8,769 nt of DNA from Methanosarcinales archaeon (GTDB lineage Archaea; Halobacteriota; Methanosarcinia; Methanosarcinales; Methanogasteraceae), in the NCBI GenBank assembly GCA_030606635.1, contig JAUWGA010000072.1:1-8769 (forward strand), written 5' to 3'. Below are positions 1 to 6,119 of this stretch, in pieces. Each line of letters begins with the position of its first letter. Position 1 is the stretch's first letter. The position numbers and the translations under genes are program-made. Under the pieces are notes generated by a model, which saw only the letters and a list, made by a program, of their open reading frames with translations, searched no databases and had not been told where the DNA came from.

Positions 1-161
1 CGATTGATGTACTTAAAGGTATCCTGCTCTGGTGGCTGCCGGGTTACGCTGGCGTTGGAAACCGGAACATGATCAGTCAGGTCGTGGTAAAAAGACTCCA
101 CACGATATTGAGCATGTACGGAAACCGGTCTGACAACCGCCCGCGAAGACGCGGTCTCACA

Positions 162-920
162 TCACACCTTGATCCTGACCCCATCAACCCCGCGTCTGTA
201 CCTGCCAAACTCAGAGCCGACCAGTTCGCTGCCATAAAAGACCGGTCCGTCCACGCACGCACATTCTCCTGACGGGTCGATGCAGCAGGCGCCACAGATT
301 CCAAGCCCGCACTTGATGTATCGGTGCAGACTGAACTGTGCATTCCCACGCTGCTGCTCACCAAGCATCGAAAGGAGTGCGTACATCATCGGCTCAGGAC
401 CGCAGGAGCGTATGCATCGGTCAGCCATCCCGCGATCCAACAGATCGGTAACCCTTCCGTGAAATCCTGCAGAGCCGTCATCGGTTGCAATCATAACCTC
501 TCCTGCATCCCCAAACCTGCGCTGGAACAGGAGTTCATCGCGCGTGCGTGCGCCAAGCAGTGTCAGCACATCATACCCCATCCCGTGCGCCGCCTCTGCA
601 AGCGGGGCAAGCGGTGCTGCACCGACCCCTCCTGCAACGACCAGCACGGGATTAGTGATATCAAAACCCCTGCCGTAGGGTCCCCTGATGCCAACGGTGT
701 CTCCGGAGGCAAGTTCGAAGATCGCGGAGGTCGCATCCCCCGCCCGCTGCACTGTGATCATGTTGTGGTCTGATAGCGACATCGGAACCTCGTCAACGCC
801 CCTCACCCAGACCATGACGTACTGCCCGGGTAGGAACTCAAGTGAGCGATCGAAGATAAACGATCTGACCGACGGGGTCTCGTCTATGACATCAATGATC
901 GTTGCGTTGGCTGGTTTCAT
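162..920 (-). CDS. pyrK: Dihydroorotate dehydrogenase electron transfer subunit PyrK
   Basis: PyrK carries FAD and a [2Fe-2S] cluster and passes electrons from dihydroorotate oxidation by PyrD to NAD+ in pyrimidine synthesis, in the cytoplasm. The 252-residue product has the ferredoxin-reductase layout. An N-terminal FAD-binding barrel contains RGPYGRGF (79-86). The NAD-binding half contains VVAGGVGAAPL (94-104) and CGPEPMM (173-179). The C-terminal cluster loop has Cys204, Cys209, Cys212 and Cys222, the last in CVDGPVF. The start at 920 is chosen because a GGTGA ribosome-binding site (926-930) lies 5 nt upstream and the protein then begins like the family. An in-frame ATG at 986 would add 22 unlikely residues. 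PyrD is not seen; it could lie beyond the left edge, but the 161 bp downstream show no PyrD start. Other reductases of this superfamily are possible, but the CxDGPVF ending is typical of PyrK. Confidence 0.93.
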   Translation of the reverse strand: MKPANATIIDVIDETPSVRSFIFDRSLEFLPGQYVMVWVRGVDEVPMSLSDHNMITVQRAGDATSAIFELASGDTVGIRGPYGRGFDITNPVLVVAGGVGAAPLAPLAEAAHGMGYDVLTLLGARTRDELLFQRRFGDAGEVMIATDDGSAGFHGRVTDLLDRGMADRCIRSCGPEPMMYALLSMLGEQQRGNAQFSLHRYIKCGLGICGACCIDPSGECACVDGPVFYGSELVGSEFGRYRRGVDGVRIKV

Positions 921-1167
921 AGTAGTCACCGGGTTATGGCGCGGTCGCTTTTGTGCATTACAACCTCTCACGGTTCCACACTTCAAGGTGTCGTGAGTTG
1001 GTCAATCGCGCCTAACAAATACTGAACTCTTGAGACACTACCGATTTTCCTTCCGGCAGGTGCACGGATCACAAGACCGAACCTGCGAACCTGTTTGCAG
1101 ATCTGGCGTGTCCTGCAGAAACTCAGCCCATACATCGTCTTTTGATATTCCTGACACCGTCGCAACA

Positions 1168-1175
1168 TCTATAAG
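1168..1175 (+). promoter_or_regulatory. Probable TATA box of the aminotransferase gene
   Basis: TCTATAAG lies about 36 nt before the ATG at 1208. An archaeal TATA box centred here would start transcription near 1198, just before an AGGTGA ribosome-binding site at 1198-1203 that sits 4 nt before the ATG. The leader would then be very short. The assignment rests on spacing only; no BRE consensus stands out upstream. Confidence 0.4.
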
Positions 1176-1207
1176 CGCTCCGGCGATAACGGTATGCAGG
1201 TGAGTAT

Positions 1208-2074
1208 ATGCTTAAGGTTTATGCGAATGGTGATTTCGTGCCACAAGATCAGGCAGTGACCTCGATCTACGATCACGGCTTTTTATACGGCGATGGCGTC
1301 TTCGAAGGCATACGCGCATACAACGGACGCGTCTTCCGTCTGGATGAGCACATCGACCGCTTATATGATTCGGCGATGGCGATCATGCTGGATATTCCGC
1401 TCTCGAAGGATGAGATGAAACAAGCCATCCTCGAAACGCTTCGTGTCAATGATCTTGTGGACGCGTACATACGACCGATCGTCTCCAGAGGGATCGGCGA
1501 TCTCGGTCTTGATCCAAGAAAGTGTCCGGTGCCGAATTTGTTCATAATATGCCAGCCATGGGGCGCGATGTACGGCGATCTGTATGAAAAAGGGCTTTCT
1601 GCGGTCACGGTCACGGTGCGGAGGAATGCGCCGGAATCACTCTCCCCGAATATCAAGTCCATGAATTATCTCAACAACATCCTTGCAAAGATCGAAGCGA
1701 ACCAGAAGGGCGGCGATGAAGCGATCATCCTCGATGTGCGCGGGAATATCTCGGAAGGATCCGGCGATAACATCTTTATCATAAAAAACGGCACAATCTC
1801 GACGCCGCAGGTCATGAACAACCTGCGCGGGATCACGCGTGCAGCAGCCATCGATATCGCGCAGGATCTCGGATATCCCCTGCTGGAGACCGATCTCGGG
1901 CTCTTTGACCTGTACACCGCGGACGAGGTCTTTGTGACCGGCACCGCAGCAGAGATCGCACCTATCGCGACGGTCGATGGGCGTCCGGTCGGCGACGGAT
2001 CGGTCGGGACGATCACGAAAGAGTTGATGCATAGGTTCGGGGAAATGACACAGGCCGAAGGGACGCCGATTTAG
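1208..2074 (+). CDS. ilvE: Branched-chain amino acid aminotransferase
   Basis: This is a PLP-dependent fold-type IV aminotransferase that interconverts branched-chain 2-oxo acids and valine, leucine or isoleucine with glutamate as amino donor. The 288 residues match the usual length of the family. Visible landmarks are YDHGFLYGDGVFEGIRAYNG (21-40), the PLP lysine Lys150 in IKSMNYLNN, the EGSGDNIF segment (183-190), and ADEVFVTGTAAEIAPI (238-253), whose VTGTAAEI region contacts the cofactor phosphate. The GRVFRLDEH stretch (40-48) near the N-terminus is also typical. An AGGTGA site 4 nt before the ATG supports the start. The gene stands alone on the plus strand, divergent from pyrK; no other ilv or leu gene is visible. 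A D-amino-acid or 4-amino-4-deoxychorismate enzyme of the same fold is possible, but the length and VFEGIRAYNG motif favour IlvE. Confidence 0.93.
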   Translation: MLKVYANGDFVPQDQAVTSIYDHGFLYGDGVFEGIRAYNGRVFRLDEHIDRLYDSAMAIMLDIPLSKDEMKQAILETLRVNDLVDAYIRPIVSRGIGDLGLDPRKCPVPNLFIICQPWGAMYGDLYEKGLSAVTVTVRRNAPESLSPNIKSMNYLNNILAKIEANQKGGDEAIILDVRGNISEGSGDNIFIIKNGTISTPQVMNNLRGITRAAAIDIAQDLGYPLLETDLGLFDLYTADEVFVTGTAAEIAPIATVDGRPVGDGSVGTITKELMHRFGEMTQAEGTPI

Positions 2075-2101
2075 ACGCGATTGGTTTCGCAGATCGCAGT
2101 G

Positions 2102-2110
2102 TTTAAATAT
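2102..2110 (+). promoter_or_regulatory. TATA-like box without an obvious gene
   Basis: TTTAAATAT is a good match to an archaeal TATA box and lies 28 nt after the aminotransferase stop. It would start plus-strand transcription near 2130, but no open frame with a ribosome-binding site follows. It may be chance AT-rich sequence, part of a 3' end signal, or the promoter of an untranslated RNA running into the repeat at 2169-2260. Confidence 0.2.
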
Positions 2111-2168
2111 GCACCCGTGAACGCTGGAAGGGCGGTGGCTACATCACAGGGTCCAAATCAGGTAATTT

Positions 2169-2260
2169 AACCGCGGAGCACGCAGGTACCACGGAGAAGG
2201 ACAAAAAAAGATCTGCACCCTCCGCGTGCTGCCAACGGCTTTGCTAACGCATTCTGCGGT
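2169..2260. repeat. Degenerate intergenic inverted-repeat element
   Basis: Two nested inverted arms are visible. ACCGC at 2170-2174 matches GCGGT at 2256-2260, and AGCACGC at 2177-2183 matches GCGTGCT at 2224-2230. Between them lie GGTACC, CACGGAGA and an A-rich stretch. The arm wording (ACCGCGGAGCACGC) resembles the family of scattered intergenic palindromes built on CGCAGAG/ACGCAGAG units that I know from many environmental genomes; that link is from memory and not tested. Mismatches inside the arms suggest an old copy. It lies in the space between the 3' ends of two convergent transcription units. Confidence 0.5.
2203..2209 (-). terminator. Possible T-tract terminator of the minus-strand cluster
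   Basis: Seven consecutive A on the plus strand give TTTTTTT in the minus-strand transcript, about 155 nt past the zinc-ribbon stop. Archaeal termination often uses such U-runs, with or without a hairpin. A plus-strand T-run at 2263-2267 could do the same for the aminotransferase gene. Both are inferred from base composition only. Confidence 0.3.
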
Positions 2261-2362
2261 GATTTTTCTTGCCAGAAAACATAGAATCGCAATCAGGGAA
2301 TCAATCAATACACTTGAGTAGTTATGATTTTTCGATCCCTTTCTGAGTGGGGAACGTTACAT

Positions 2363-2515
2363 TCACTCCTGCACACTATACGAAAATCCACACTCGGGAC
2401 AGAAATACATAATGCTCTTTGCACCTTTCTTGCTTTTTTTGATAGTCGTCTCCATCCAAGTGCCGCATACTGTGCATTTGTGATCGTATAACGTGCGATT
2501 ACCATGATCTGCCAT
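2363..2515 (-). CDS. Small zinc-ribbon protein (50 residues)
   Basis: This short frame encodes a single zinc ribbon: CTVC (Cys14, Cys17) and CPEC (Cys39, Cys42), with a lysine-rich loop between (KKSKKGAK, 26-33) and aromatic residues before the second knuckle. Four cysteines in a CxxC-x21-CxxC pattern would bind one zinc ion. Its ATG shares one base with the TAA stop of the DUF1786 gene (TAATG), and a GGTGA ribosome-binding site (2522-2526) lies 6 nt upstream, so translational coupling is likely. The function is unknown. Such ribbons in archaea bind nucleic acid or act as protein adaptors. It is the last gene of the five-gene cluster. A longer frame over the same bases in another phase (2305-2505) has no such motif and is rejected. 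Confidence 0.8.
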   Translation of the reverse strand: MADHGNRTLYDHKCTVCGTWMETTIKKSKKGAKSIMYFCPECGFSYSVQE

Positions 2516-3570
2516 TAGCGATCACCTTTTGTGGATAGCAGTCCTTTGACCAGCCCGAAACATCCGGTCAGCATCATATCGCCGTGCGGTGCCGCAAACG
2601 TAACGTCATGCCTGCTATGTTCTGCGATGCACCGGTTCGGTCCTGTAACGATCACCTGCGGCATGGTGTCAGGAATCTCCCCTATGTAGCAGCCATGCCC
2701 GCCGCTCTCAAAAATCTCCTCAAACGTCAGCGTCCCGTCTGCAAGTTTATCGATGTAGGTATCAAGCGTCCCCGTGTCCAGCTGTCTCGTATGGTGCTCG
2801 AATACGCCTGTCACGCGCTCATCCATGAGTATTGCGCAGAGCGTGTGCCCGTTTCCGATATTGAGCACGATCTTTGGTTCGGGCGAATCGTTTGCTCCGG
2901 ATACCGGTGCTCTGTCAGGCACCGCACCGAATATCGCTGCAGGTCCTGTGTCCATCAGGACAAGCTCAAAATCTGCAAGAGTCTCTGCAACAGAATGCAT
3001 ACGTGTGAGATATCCGGGAATCGTCTCTCTGGTATATACAAACGACTGCAGATCGCCGCCGGCATGTATCAGCCGCTTGAGATGCTCAAACCGGAAGATC
3101 CTGTTGCTTCCCGTGCTCTCGCCATGATCCTGCACAGCAACCGCAAACGTCTCTGGCAGATCCATCCCGAATAGCCCGAGCATCCCGCGAACCGCAGGTA
3201 TGTCGATATCCCGCGTCTCGATGCGGACCACGCCGGAATCTGCCTCTGCACCATCCGGCATGACCGCCACGCCCAAGCTGCGTACCCGGTCAAGATCGTC
3301 GTAAATCGTTTTTGCGGCAGTTTCTGTTGCGTAAATTTGCAACCCCGACTTTAGATGATCTTTTATTGCGCGAACGCATGGACCCCCGCCCATCGTAAAC
3401 CCGTCCAGAAAGACATCTTTGCGTTGATCTGTTGCATCCCTGATGCGCTCTGCCACAATAACGGTCCGGGACGGAAGAACCATCTTGAAGCATTGTGAAA
3501 CGCTCTTTTTGTCATCGTAGACTAGTATATCTTGCGTTCCCGCACCAACATCGATCGCAATGCACTGCAT
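2515..3570 (-). CDS. DUF1786 family protein (actin-like ATPase fold, function unknown)
   Basis: This 351-residue protein belongs to the archaeal DUF1786 family, often labelled in databases as a putative pyruvate formate-lyase activating enzyme. That label is not supported here, because no CxxxCxxC radical-SAM motif is present. The N-terminus AIDVGAGTQDI (5-15) looks like the phosphate-1 loop of the actin/hexokinase/Hsp70 fold, and LNIGNGHTL (236-244) looks like a second phosphate loop. Other conserved-looking points are GFTMGGGP (57-64), DTGPAA (207-212), EHHT (258-261) and GDMMLTGCFGL (330-340). I infer nucleotide binding; the substrate is unknown. The ATG at 3570 follows the coiled-coil B stop by 2 nt, and no clear ribosome-binding site is seen, which suggests reinitiation. 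The stop overlaps the zinc-ribbon start by one base. Confidence 0.85.
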   Translation of the reverse strand: MQCIAIDVGAGTQDILVYDDKKSVSQCFKMVLPSRTVIVAERIRDATDQRKDVFLDGFTMGGGPCVRAIKDHLKSGLQIYATETAAKTIYDDLDRVRSLGVAVMPDGAEADSGVVRIETRDIDIPAVRGMLGLFGMDLPETFAVAVQDHGESTGSNRIFRFEHLKRLIHAGGDLQSFVYTRETIPGYLTRMHSVAETLADFELVLMDTGPAAIFGAVPDRAPVSGANDSPEPKIVLNIGNGHTLCAILMDERVTGVFEHHTRQLDTGTLDTYIDKLADGTLTFEEIFESGGHGCYIGEIPDTMPQVIVTGPNRCIAEHSRHDVTFAAPHGDMMLTGCFGLVKGLLSTKGDR

Positions 3571-3572
3571 TA

Positions 3573-4496
3573 TCAGTCAAACGAGATAGCGTCGTTGTCC
3601 ATCAACACTCGAAGATCTTCGAGGCTCATGCGACCCGTTGTCTTTAATTTTTCCACTGCAACCTTGCACTCTTCAGCACCACCCGTCTTCTGCCGGTCCT
3701 TCAGCGCGTCGATGTGCGCGGAGAGTTCCTCCTGCAGGCGTGTAACTGATGCCTTGTGCGCATCGATCGATTTGCTCATGGGGTCGATGATGTGGTACTC
3801 ATCCTTCAGCCGTGCATGGTACTGATTCGCCTCCTTGCGAACGGTGTCCAGCTCCGCATATATGCCGAGCAACTCGTCATGGTGTTGCTGCGATTCATCT
3901 GCAAGGCTCTGGATGGATTGGTGTATCTCATCGGCGTTATTGCGCAGTTCTTTTACCTGCTTGTACATCGGAACAAGTTCCGTGTGAGTCTTGTCCGCTT
4001 CCCTGCTCGCGTTCAGCCGCTTGCCGAAGTCTTTTAACCGCTCATAAGCACCTATTTCATGTTTCAGCGGGATATCTGCGTGAGTGAACACATACAATTC
4101 ATGCGCGTAAGCTTTTTCGAGACTTGTGGTGCGCATCTTCGCGATCGCGTTTGATTGGTCGCGTTTGCCCTTCACCTGGTTTAATTGTTCCCACTTCTGG
4201 TTTATCTGATCCTGTGCGCCCTTCCTGAGTTCTTTCAGATCAACAATCTTCTGATTTGCCTCATCCCTAGCCTTTCTGCAAACATGCGCCTTTTTTACAC
4301 ATTCTTTCACGTATGCATTCAGTTCATCGCGTTTTTCTCGCAGTTTGGTTACCGTGCCCCGGTGCAATTTAATTTCACCGATGGATTTCCTTATATCGGT
4401 ATTTAAATTATTTAGTTGGCGCTTACGACTTTCGATATTACTTTTTAACTCCCTTTCAGTCATGCTTTCAAGTTCACCGGACGCCTCAGTCATCAT
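3573..4496 (-). CDS. Archaeal coiled-coil protein B (COG1340-like)
   Basis: The 307-residue product is almost entirely charged coiled coil: long runs of Lys, Glu, Asp, Arg and Gln with heptad spacing from about 10 to 270 and no membrane segment or signal peptide. It ends with a small conserved-looking tail, VEKLKTTGRMSLEDLRVLM (281-299), typical of archaeal COG1340 proteins, whose function is unknown. The block around 188-235 (ADEIHQS..., LADESQQHHDEL) resembles the matching part of coiled-coil A next door, so the two are probably paralogues. The start at 4496 is chosen because GGAG (4503-4506) lies 6 nt upstream; 4493, 4502 and 4550 are alternatives. The start overlaps the end of coiled-coil A by 11 nt, so the two are probably co-translated. 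I infer a structural or scaffold role only. Confidence 0.8.
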   Translation of the reverse strand: MMTEASGELESMTERELKSNIESRKRQLNNLNTDIRKSIGEIKLHRGTVTKLREKRDELNAYVKECVKKAHVCRKARDEANQKIVDLKELRKGAQDQINQKWEQLNQVKGKRDQSNAIAKMRTTSLEKAYAHELYVFTHADIPLKHEIGAYERLKDFGKRLNASREADKTHTELVPMYKQVKELRNNADEIHQSIQSLADESQQHHDELLGIYAELDTVRKEANQYHARLKDEYHIIDPMSKSIDAHKASVTRLQEELSAHIDALKDRQKTGGAEECKVAVEKLKTTGRMSLEDLRVLMDNDAISFD

Positions 4497-5256
4497 CACC
4501 ATCTCCTGCTGTAATCTCTCCCTGTTTACCTTCCCAGTAGCTAACCGCACTCACGTGGCTCTTGATCCGGCTTTGCAGCCAGATGTAGCGTCCACGCGTC
4601 CCTTTCAACTGCTCGGCATATTCAACAAACGATCCGTGGTGCTCCTGGGACTTATCCGCGATGTCAACAAGTTCATTGTGGCACCCATCAGCCTCGTCCG
4701 TCATCTCTTTTATCTGTGTGGACAACTGTTTGATCTGTTCACCGGTTTCGTCGGAAGGTCTCACATCATCCACCTCTTCGATCTGTGCAGAGAGTTTTTT
4801 GATCTTCTCAACGATCTCGCGCTCTTTCTGGATTCCCATGACCGTCGTCTGAAGTCTCCAGTCCAGTGCTTCGATCTCTTTCTGCAGCTGTGCCATCTCC
4901 TGCTCGTTCTTCCGCACATCTCGGTTGATGTTGATCAGGTCGAACATCTCGATCCTGGATTGCTTTATCTTGTGGTACAGTAGTTGTCGCTTCTCCTTTA
5001 GTTCGGCAACGCTTTCGTTGATATCATCCCGCTCCCGCTTCTCCTCGCTGGACGATTCTTTGAGTTTCGATACATGGGAATCGATATCCGCGAACTCGCT
5101 ATTATAGGTCTCGAGAAATTGCTTATGTTTCGCTATAACTGCATTTACTAACCCCACTTCATCCCAGATAGTAATATTTTCACTTGGAATCGTTACATCG
5201 GATGCTGTTTCGGTAGTTTCGTCGTCTTTTCCTATATCAAACACGTCCTGTCCCAT
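4486..5256 (-). CDS. Archaeal coiled-coil protein A (COG1340-like)
   Basis: This 256-residue protein has a short acidic, Thr/Ser-rich N-terminus (about 1-28), a long coiled coil (about 36-235) and an acidic tail ending GDGDDD. The segment EADGCHNELVDIADKSQEHH (188-207) lines up with the corresponding segment of coiled-coil B, which argues for duplication of one ancestral gene. A segment with Pro167 near 162-172 may break the coil into two arms. There is one cysteine and no catalytic motif, signal peptide or membrane segment. It starts 9 nt after the DUF424 stop and has no strong ribosome-binding site, so translation probably depends on the upstream gene. Its stop lies inside the start region of coiled-coil B. 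The function is unknown; a filament or scaffold role is inference. Confidence 0.8.
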   Translation of the reverse strand: MGQDVFDIGKDDETTETASDVTIPSENITIWDEVGLVNAVIAKHKQFLETYNSEFADIDSHVSKLKESSSEEKRERDDINESVAELKEKRQLLYHKIKQSRIEMFDLININRDVRKNEQEMAQLQKEIEALDWRLQTTVMGIQKEREIVEKIKKLSAQIEEVDDVRPSDETGEQIKQLSTQIKEMTDEADGCHNELVDIADKSQEHHGSFVEYAEQLKGTRGRYIWLQSRIKSHVSAVSYWEGKQGEITAGDGDDD

Positions 5257-5265
5257 CTATAATGT

Positions 5266-5583
5266 CTAAGGTGCCTGTGGTGAAGCCGGCATCGTCACCG
5301 TCTGTGCATGTGGCACACCATCGATTACAATGATATTGTCTTCAGTTATAATACCATGTTCGATTGCATGCGCGATAGACCGCTTACCCACAATATTTAC
5401 GATTCCTGCATTTTCAAGCGCACCCCCGACATCGGGCAGGGATGTTATCTCGCCTTTGTAGAAGAACTCAGAGACCTCCAGCGTCAGCGTACCGTCGCTG
5501 AACGTCTGCCCGACCAACTCTTGATCGCATACTGCGACCAGCAGAGTTCCACCGGATATGTGAGTCTTGAGGTACGTGATAAT
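5266..5583 (-). CDS. DUF424 family protein with a non-canonical start codon
   Basis: The product matches the archaeal DUF424 family, a small conserved protein of unknown function. Landmarks, numbered from the ATT start, are LVAVCDQELVGQTF (15-28), LEVSEFFYKGE (35-45), ALENAGIVNIVGKRS (55-69), AIEHGII (73-79) and the strong ending IDGVPHAQTV (87-96). The first ATG, GTG or TTG in frame is TTG at 5517, which would remove the conserved YLKTH...VCDQELVG segment. No canonical start exists between 5517 and the in-frame stop at 5638-5640. A perfect GGAGG (5588-5592) lies 4 nt before ATT (5583), 7 nt before ATC (5580) and 10 nt before ACG (5577). I place the start at 5583; 5580 or 5577 are equally possible. 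It is the first gene of the cluster, 105 residues long. Confidence 0.8.
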   Translation of the reverse strand: MITYLKTHISGGTLLVAVCDQELVGQTFSDGTLTLEVSEFFYKGEITSLPDVGGALENAGIVNIVGKRSIAHAIEHGIITEDNIIVIDGVPHAQTVTMPASPQAP

Positions 5584-5587
5584 ATTC

Positions 5588-5592
5588 CCTCC
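5588..5592 (-). promoter_or_regulatory. Strong ribosome-binding site of the DUF424 gene
   Basis: GGAGG on the minus strand is the strongest Shine-Dalgarno match in the window. It decides the start of the DUF424 gene, since the only codons at a proper distance are ATT, ATC and ACG. Confidence 0.65.
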
Positions 5593-5641
5593 GATGCGAA
5601 TTAAACGCAGGCAATCGGTTATTTCTGTGTTTCCATTTCAT

Positions 5642-5651
5642 GATATAAATA
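5642..5651 (-). promoter_or_regulatory. TATA box of the five-gene cluster
   Basis: TATTTATATC on the minus strand is a good archaeal TATA box and contains the same 8-mer (TTTATATC) as the tRNA-Gln promoter. Transcription would start near 5620, giving a leader of roughly 35-40 nt that holds the GGAGG site. No clear BRE is seen. It lies in the 107 bp between the DUF126 stop and the DUF424 start, so the cluster probably has its own promoter. Confidence 0.5.
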
Positions 5652-5671
5652 CCTATGTCGTCAGACGGGTT

Positions 5672-5686
5672 GCCGCCTTGCGCGGC
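5672..5686 (-). terminator. Short GC-rich hairpin after the DUF126 gene
   Basis: GCCGC and GCGGC form a perfect 5-bp stem around a 5-nt loop, beginning 4 nt after the DUF126 stop. There is no T-run right after it in the minus direction, so it may protect the 3' end or weaken read-through more than terminate fully. Chance is not excluded for so short a stem. Confidence 0.3.
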
Positions 5687-5690
5687 GTGC

Positions 5691-6119
5691 TCACTTCCGG
5701 GTCACATAACCCCGGGTCCCGTCCACCTCCACAAGATCGCCGTCATGAAAGACCGTGAACGGATCATCTTTGAGACGGTCCACGAGCGGAATATCGGATA
5801 TGATCGCGCCAACCGCAACGATCGTCTCGGATGCGAGGTTGATCATGGCGCACGGAGCTACACCGTTCTTCTTGAGACTGTAGATTATGTACGACCCAAC
5901 AGTCGATCCTTTTCCGTGGGGGAATAGGAAAACACGGTTTGCGATCGAAACACCATTTTTTGGATGGTTCTTCTCTATGATCTCCCCGGTATTCGGATCG
6001 ATTCCACCAAGAAATGATATCGGCGTATCAGAGATCAGAATTTTGCCGGAAGCCACTCCTTTAGATACTGGATGGCCCGCAATCTCCATACTCGTGCTCA
6101 TACTGATGCTCATGCTCAT
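5691..6119 (-). CDS. DUF126 protein: phosphomevalonate dehydratase small subunit
   Basis: DUF126 proteins are the swivelling small subunit of the aconitase X superfamily. In the archaeal mevalonate pathway the small (DUF126) and large (DUF521) subunits together dehydrate 5-phosphomevalonate to trans-anhydromevalonate 5-phosphate, toward isoprenoid lipids. The 142-residue product shows SFLGGIDPNTGEI (35-47), FPHGKGSTVGSYI (66-78), APCAMIN (88-94) and AVGAIISDIPLVD (102-114), the family hallmarks. The large subunit is not in the window. The start at 6119 makes an ATGA overlap with the mptE stop and has GAGGAG 5 nt upstream. An extra leader of about ten residues, MSMSISMSTS, comes before the usual family start at Met11 (6089). 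A start at 6149 inside mptE is less likely. Some archaeal aconitase X small subunits may act on other substrates. Confidence 0.88.
   Translation of the reverse strand: MSMSISMSTSMEIAGHPVSKGVASGKILISDTPISFLGGIDPNTGEIIEKNHPKNGVSIANRVFLFPHGKGSTVGSYIIYSLKKNGVAPCAMINLASETIVAVGAIISDIPLVDRLKDDPFTVFHDGDLVEVDGTRGYVTRK

Noticed and set aside
324..996. Plus-strand open frames opposite pyrK (324-773 and 688-996)
   Set aside because: They are antisense to a well-supported pyrK, show no recognisable motif and have arginine/cysteine-rich composition typical of shadow frames.
1273..2032. Minus-strand open frames opposite the aminotransferase (1273-1662, 1637-2032, 1666-2016)
   Set aside because: The plus-strand frame has complete family motifs; these are antisense shadows with no ribosome-binding site.
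2305..2505. 66-codon minus-strand frame over the zinc-ribbon gene
   Set aside because: The +1-shifted 50-codon frame has two CxxC knuckles, a ribosome-binding site and coupling to DUF1786; the longer frame has none of these.
2584..3174. 196-codon plus-strand frame opposite DUF1786
   Set aside because: It is long but antisense to a conserved protein, Cys/Arg/His-rich and without a recognisable domain.
2515..3570. Pyruvate formate-lyase activating enzyme label for DUF1786
   Set aside because: No CxxxCxxC radical-SAM motif is present; the visible motifs fit an actin/hexokinase-like fold.
4497..4550. Extended start of coiled-coil B at 4550
   Set aside because: It would lengthen the overlap with coiled-coil A to 65 nt and has no better ribosome-binding site, while 4496 has GGAG at 6 nt.
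4345..4983. 212-codon plus-strand frame, Leu/Phe-rich and resembling a membrane protein
   Set aside because: The reverse complement of Lys/Glu-rich coiled-coil codons gives Leu/Phe-rich artefacts; it also spans the junction of two real minus-strand genes.
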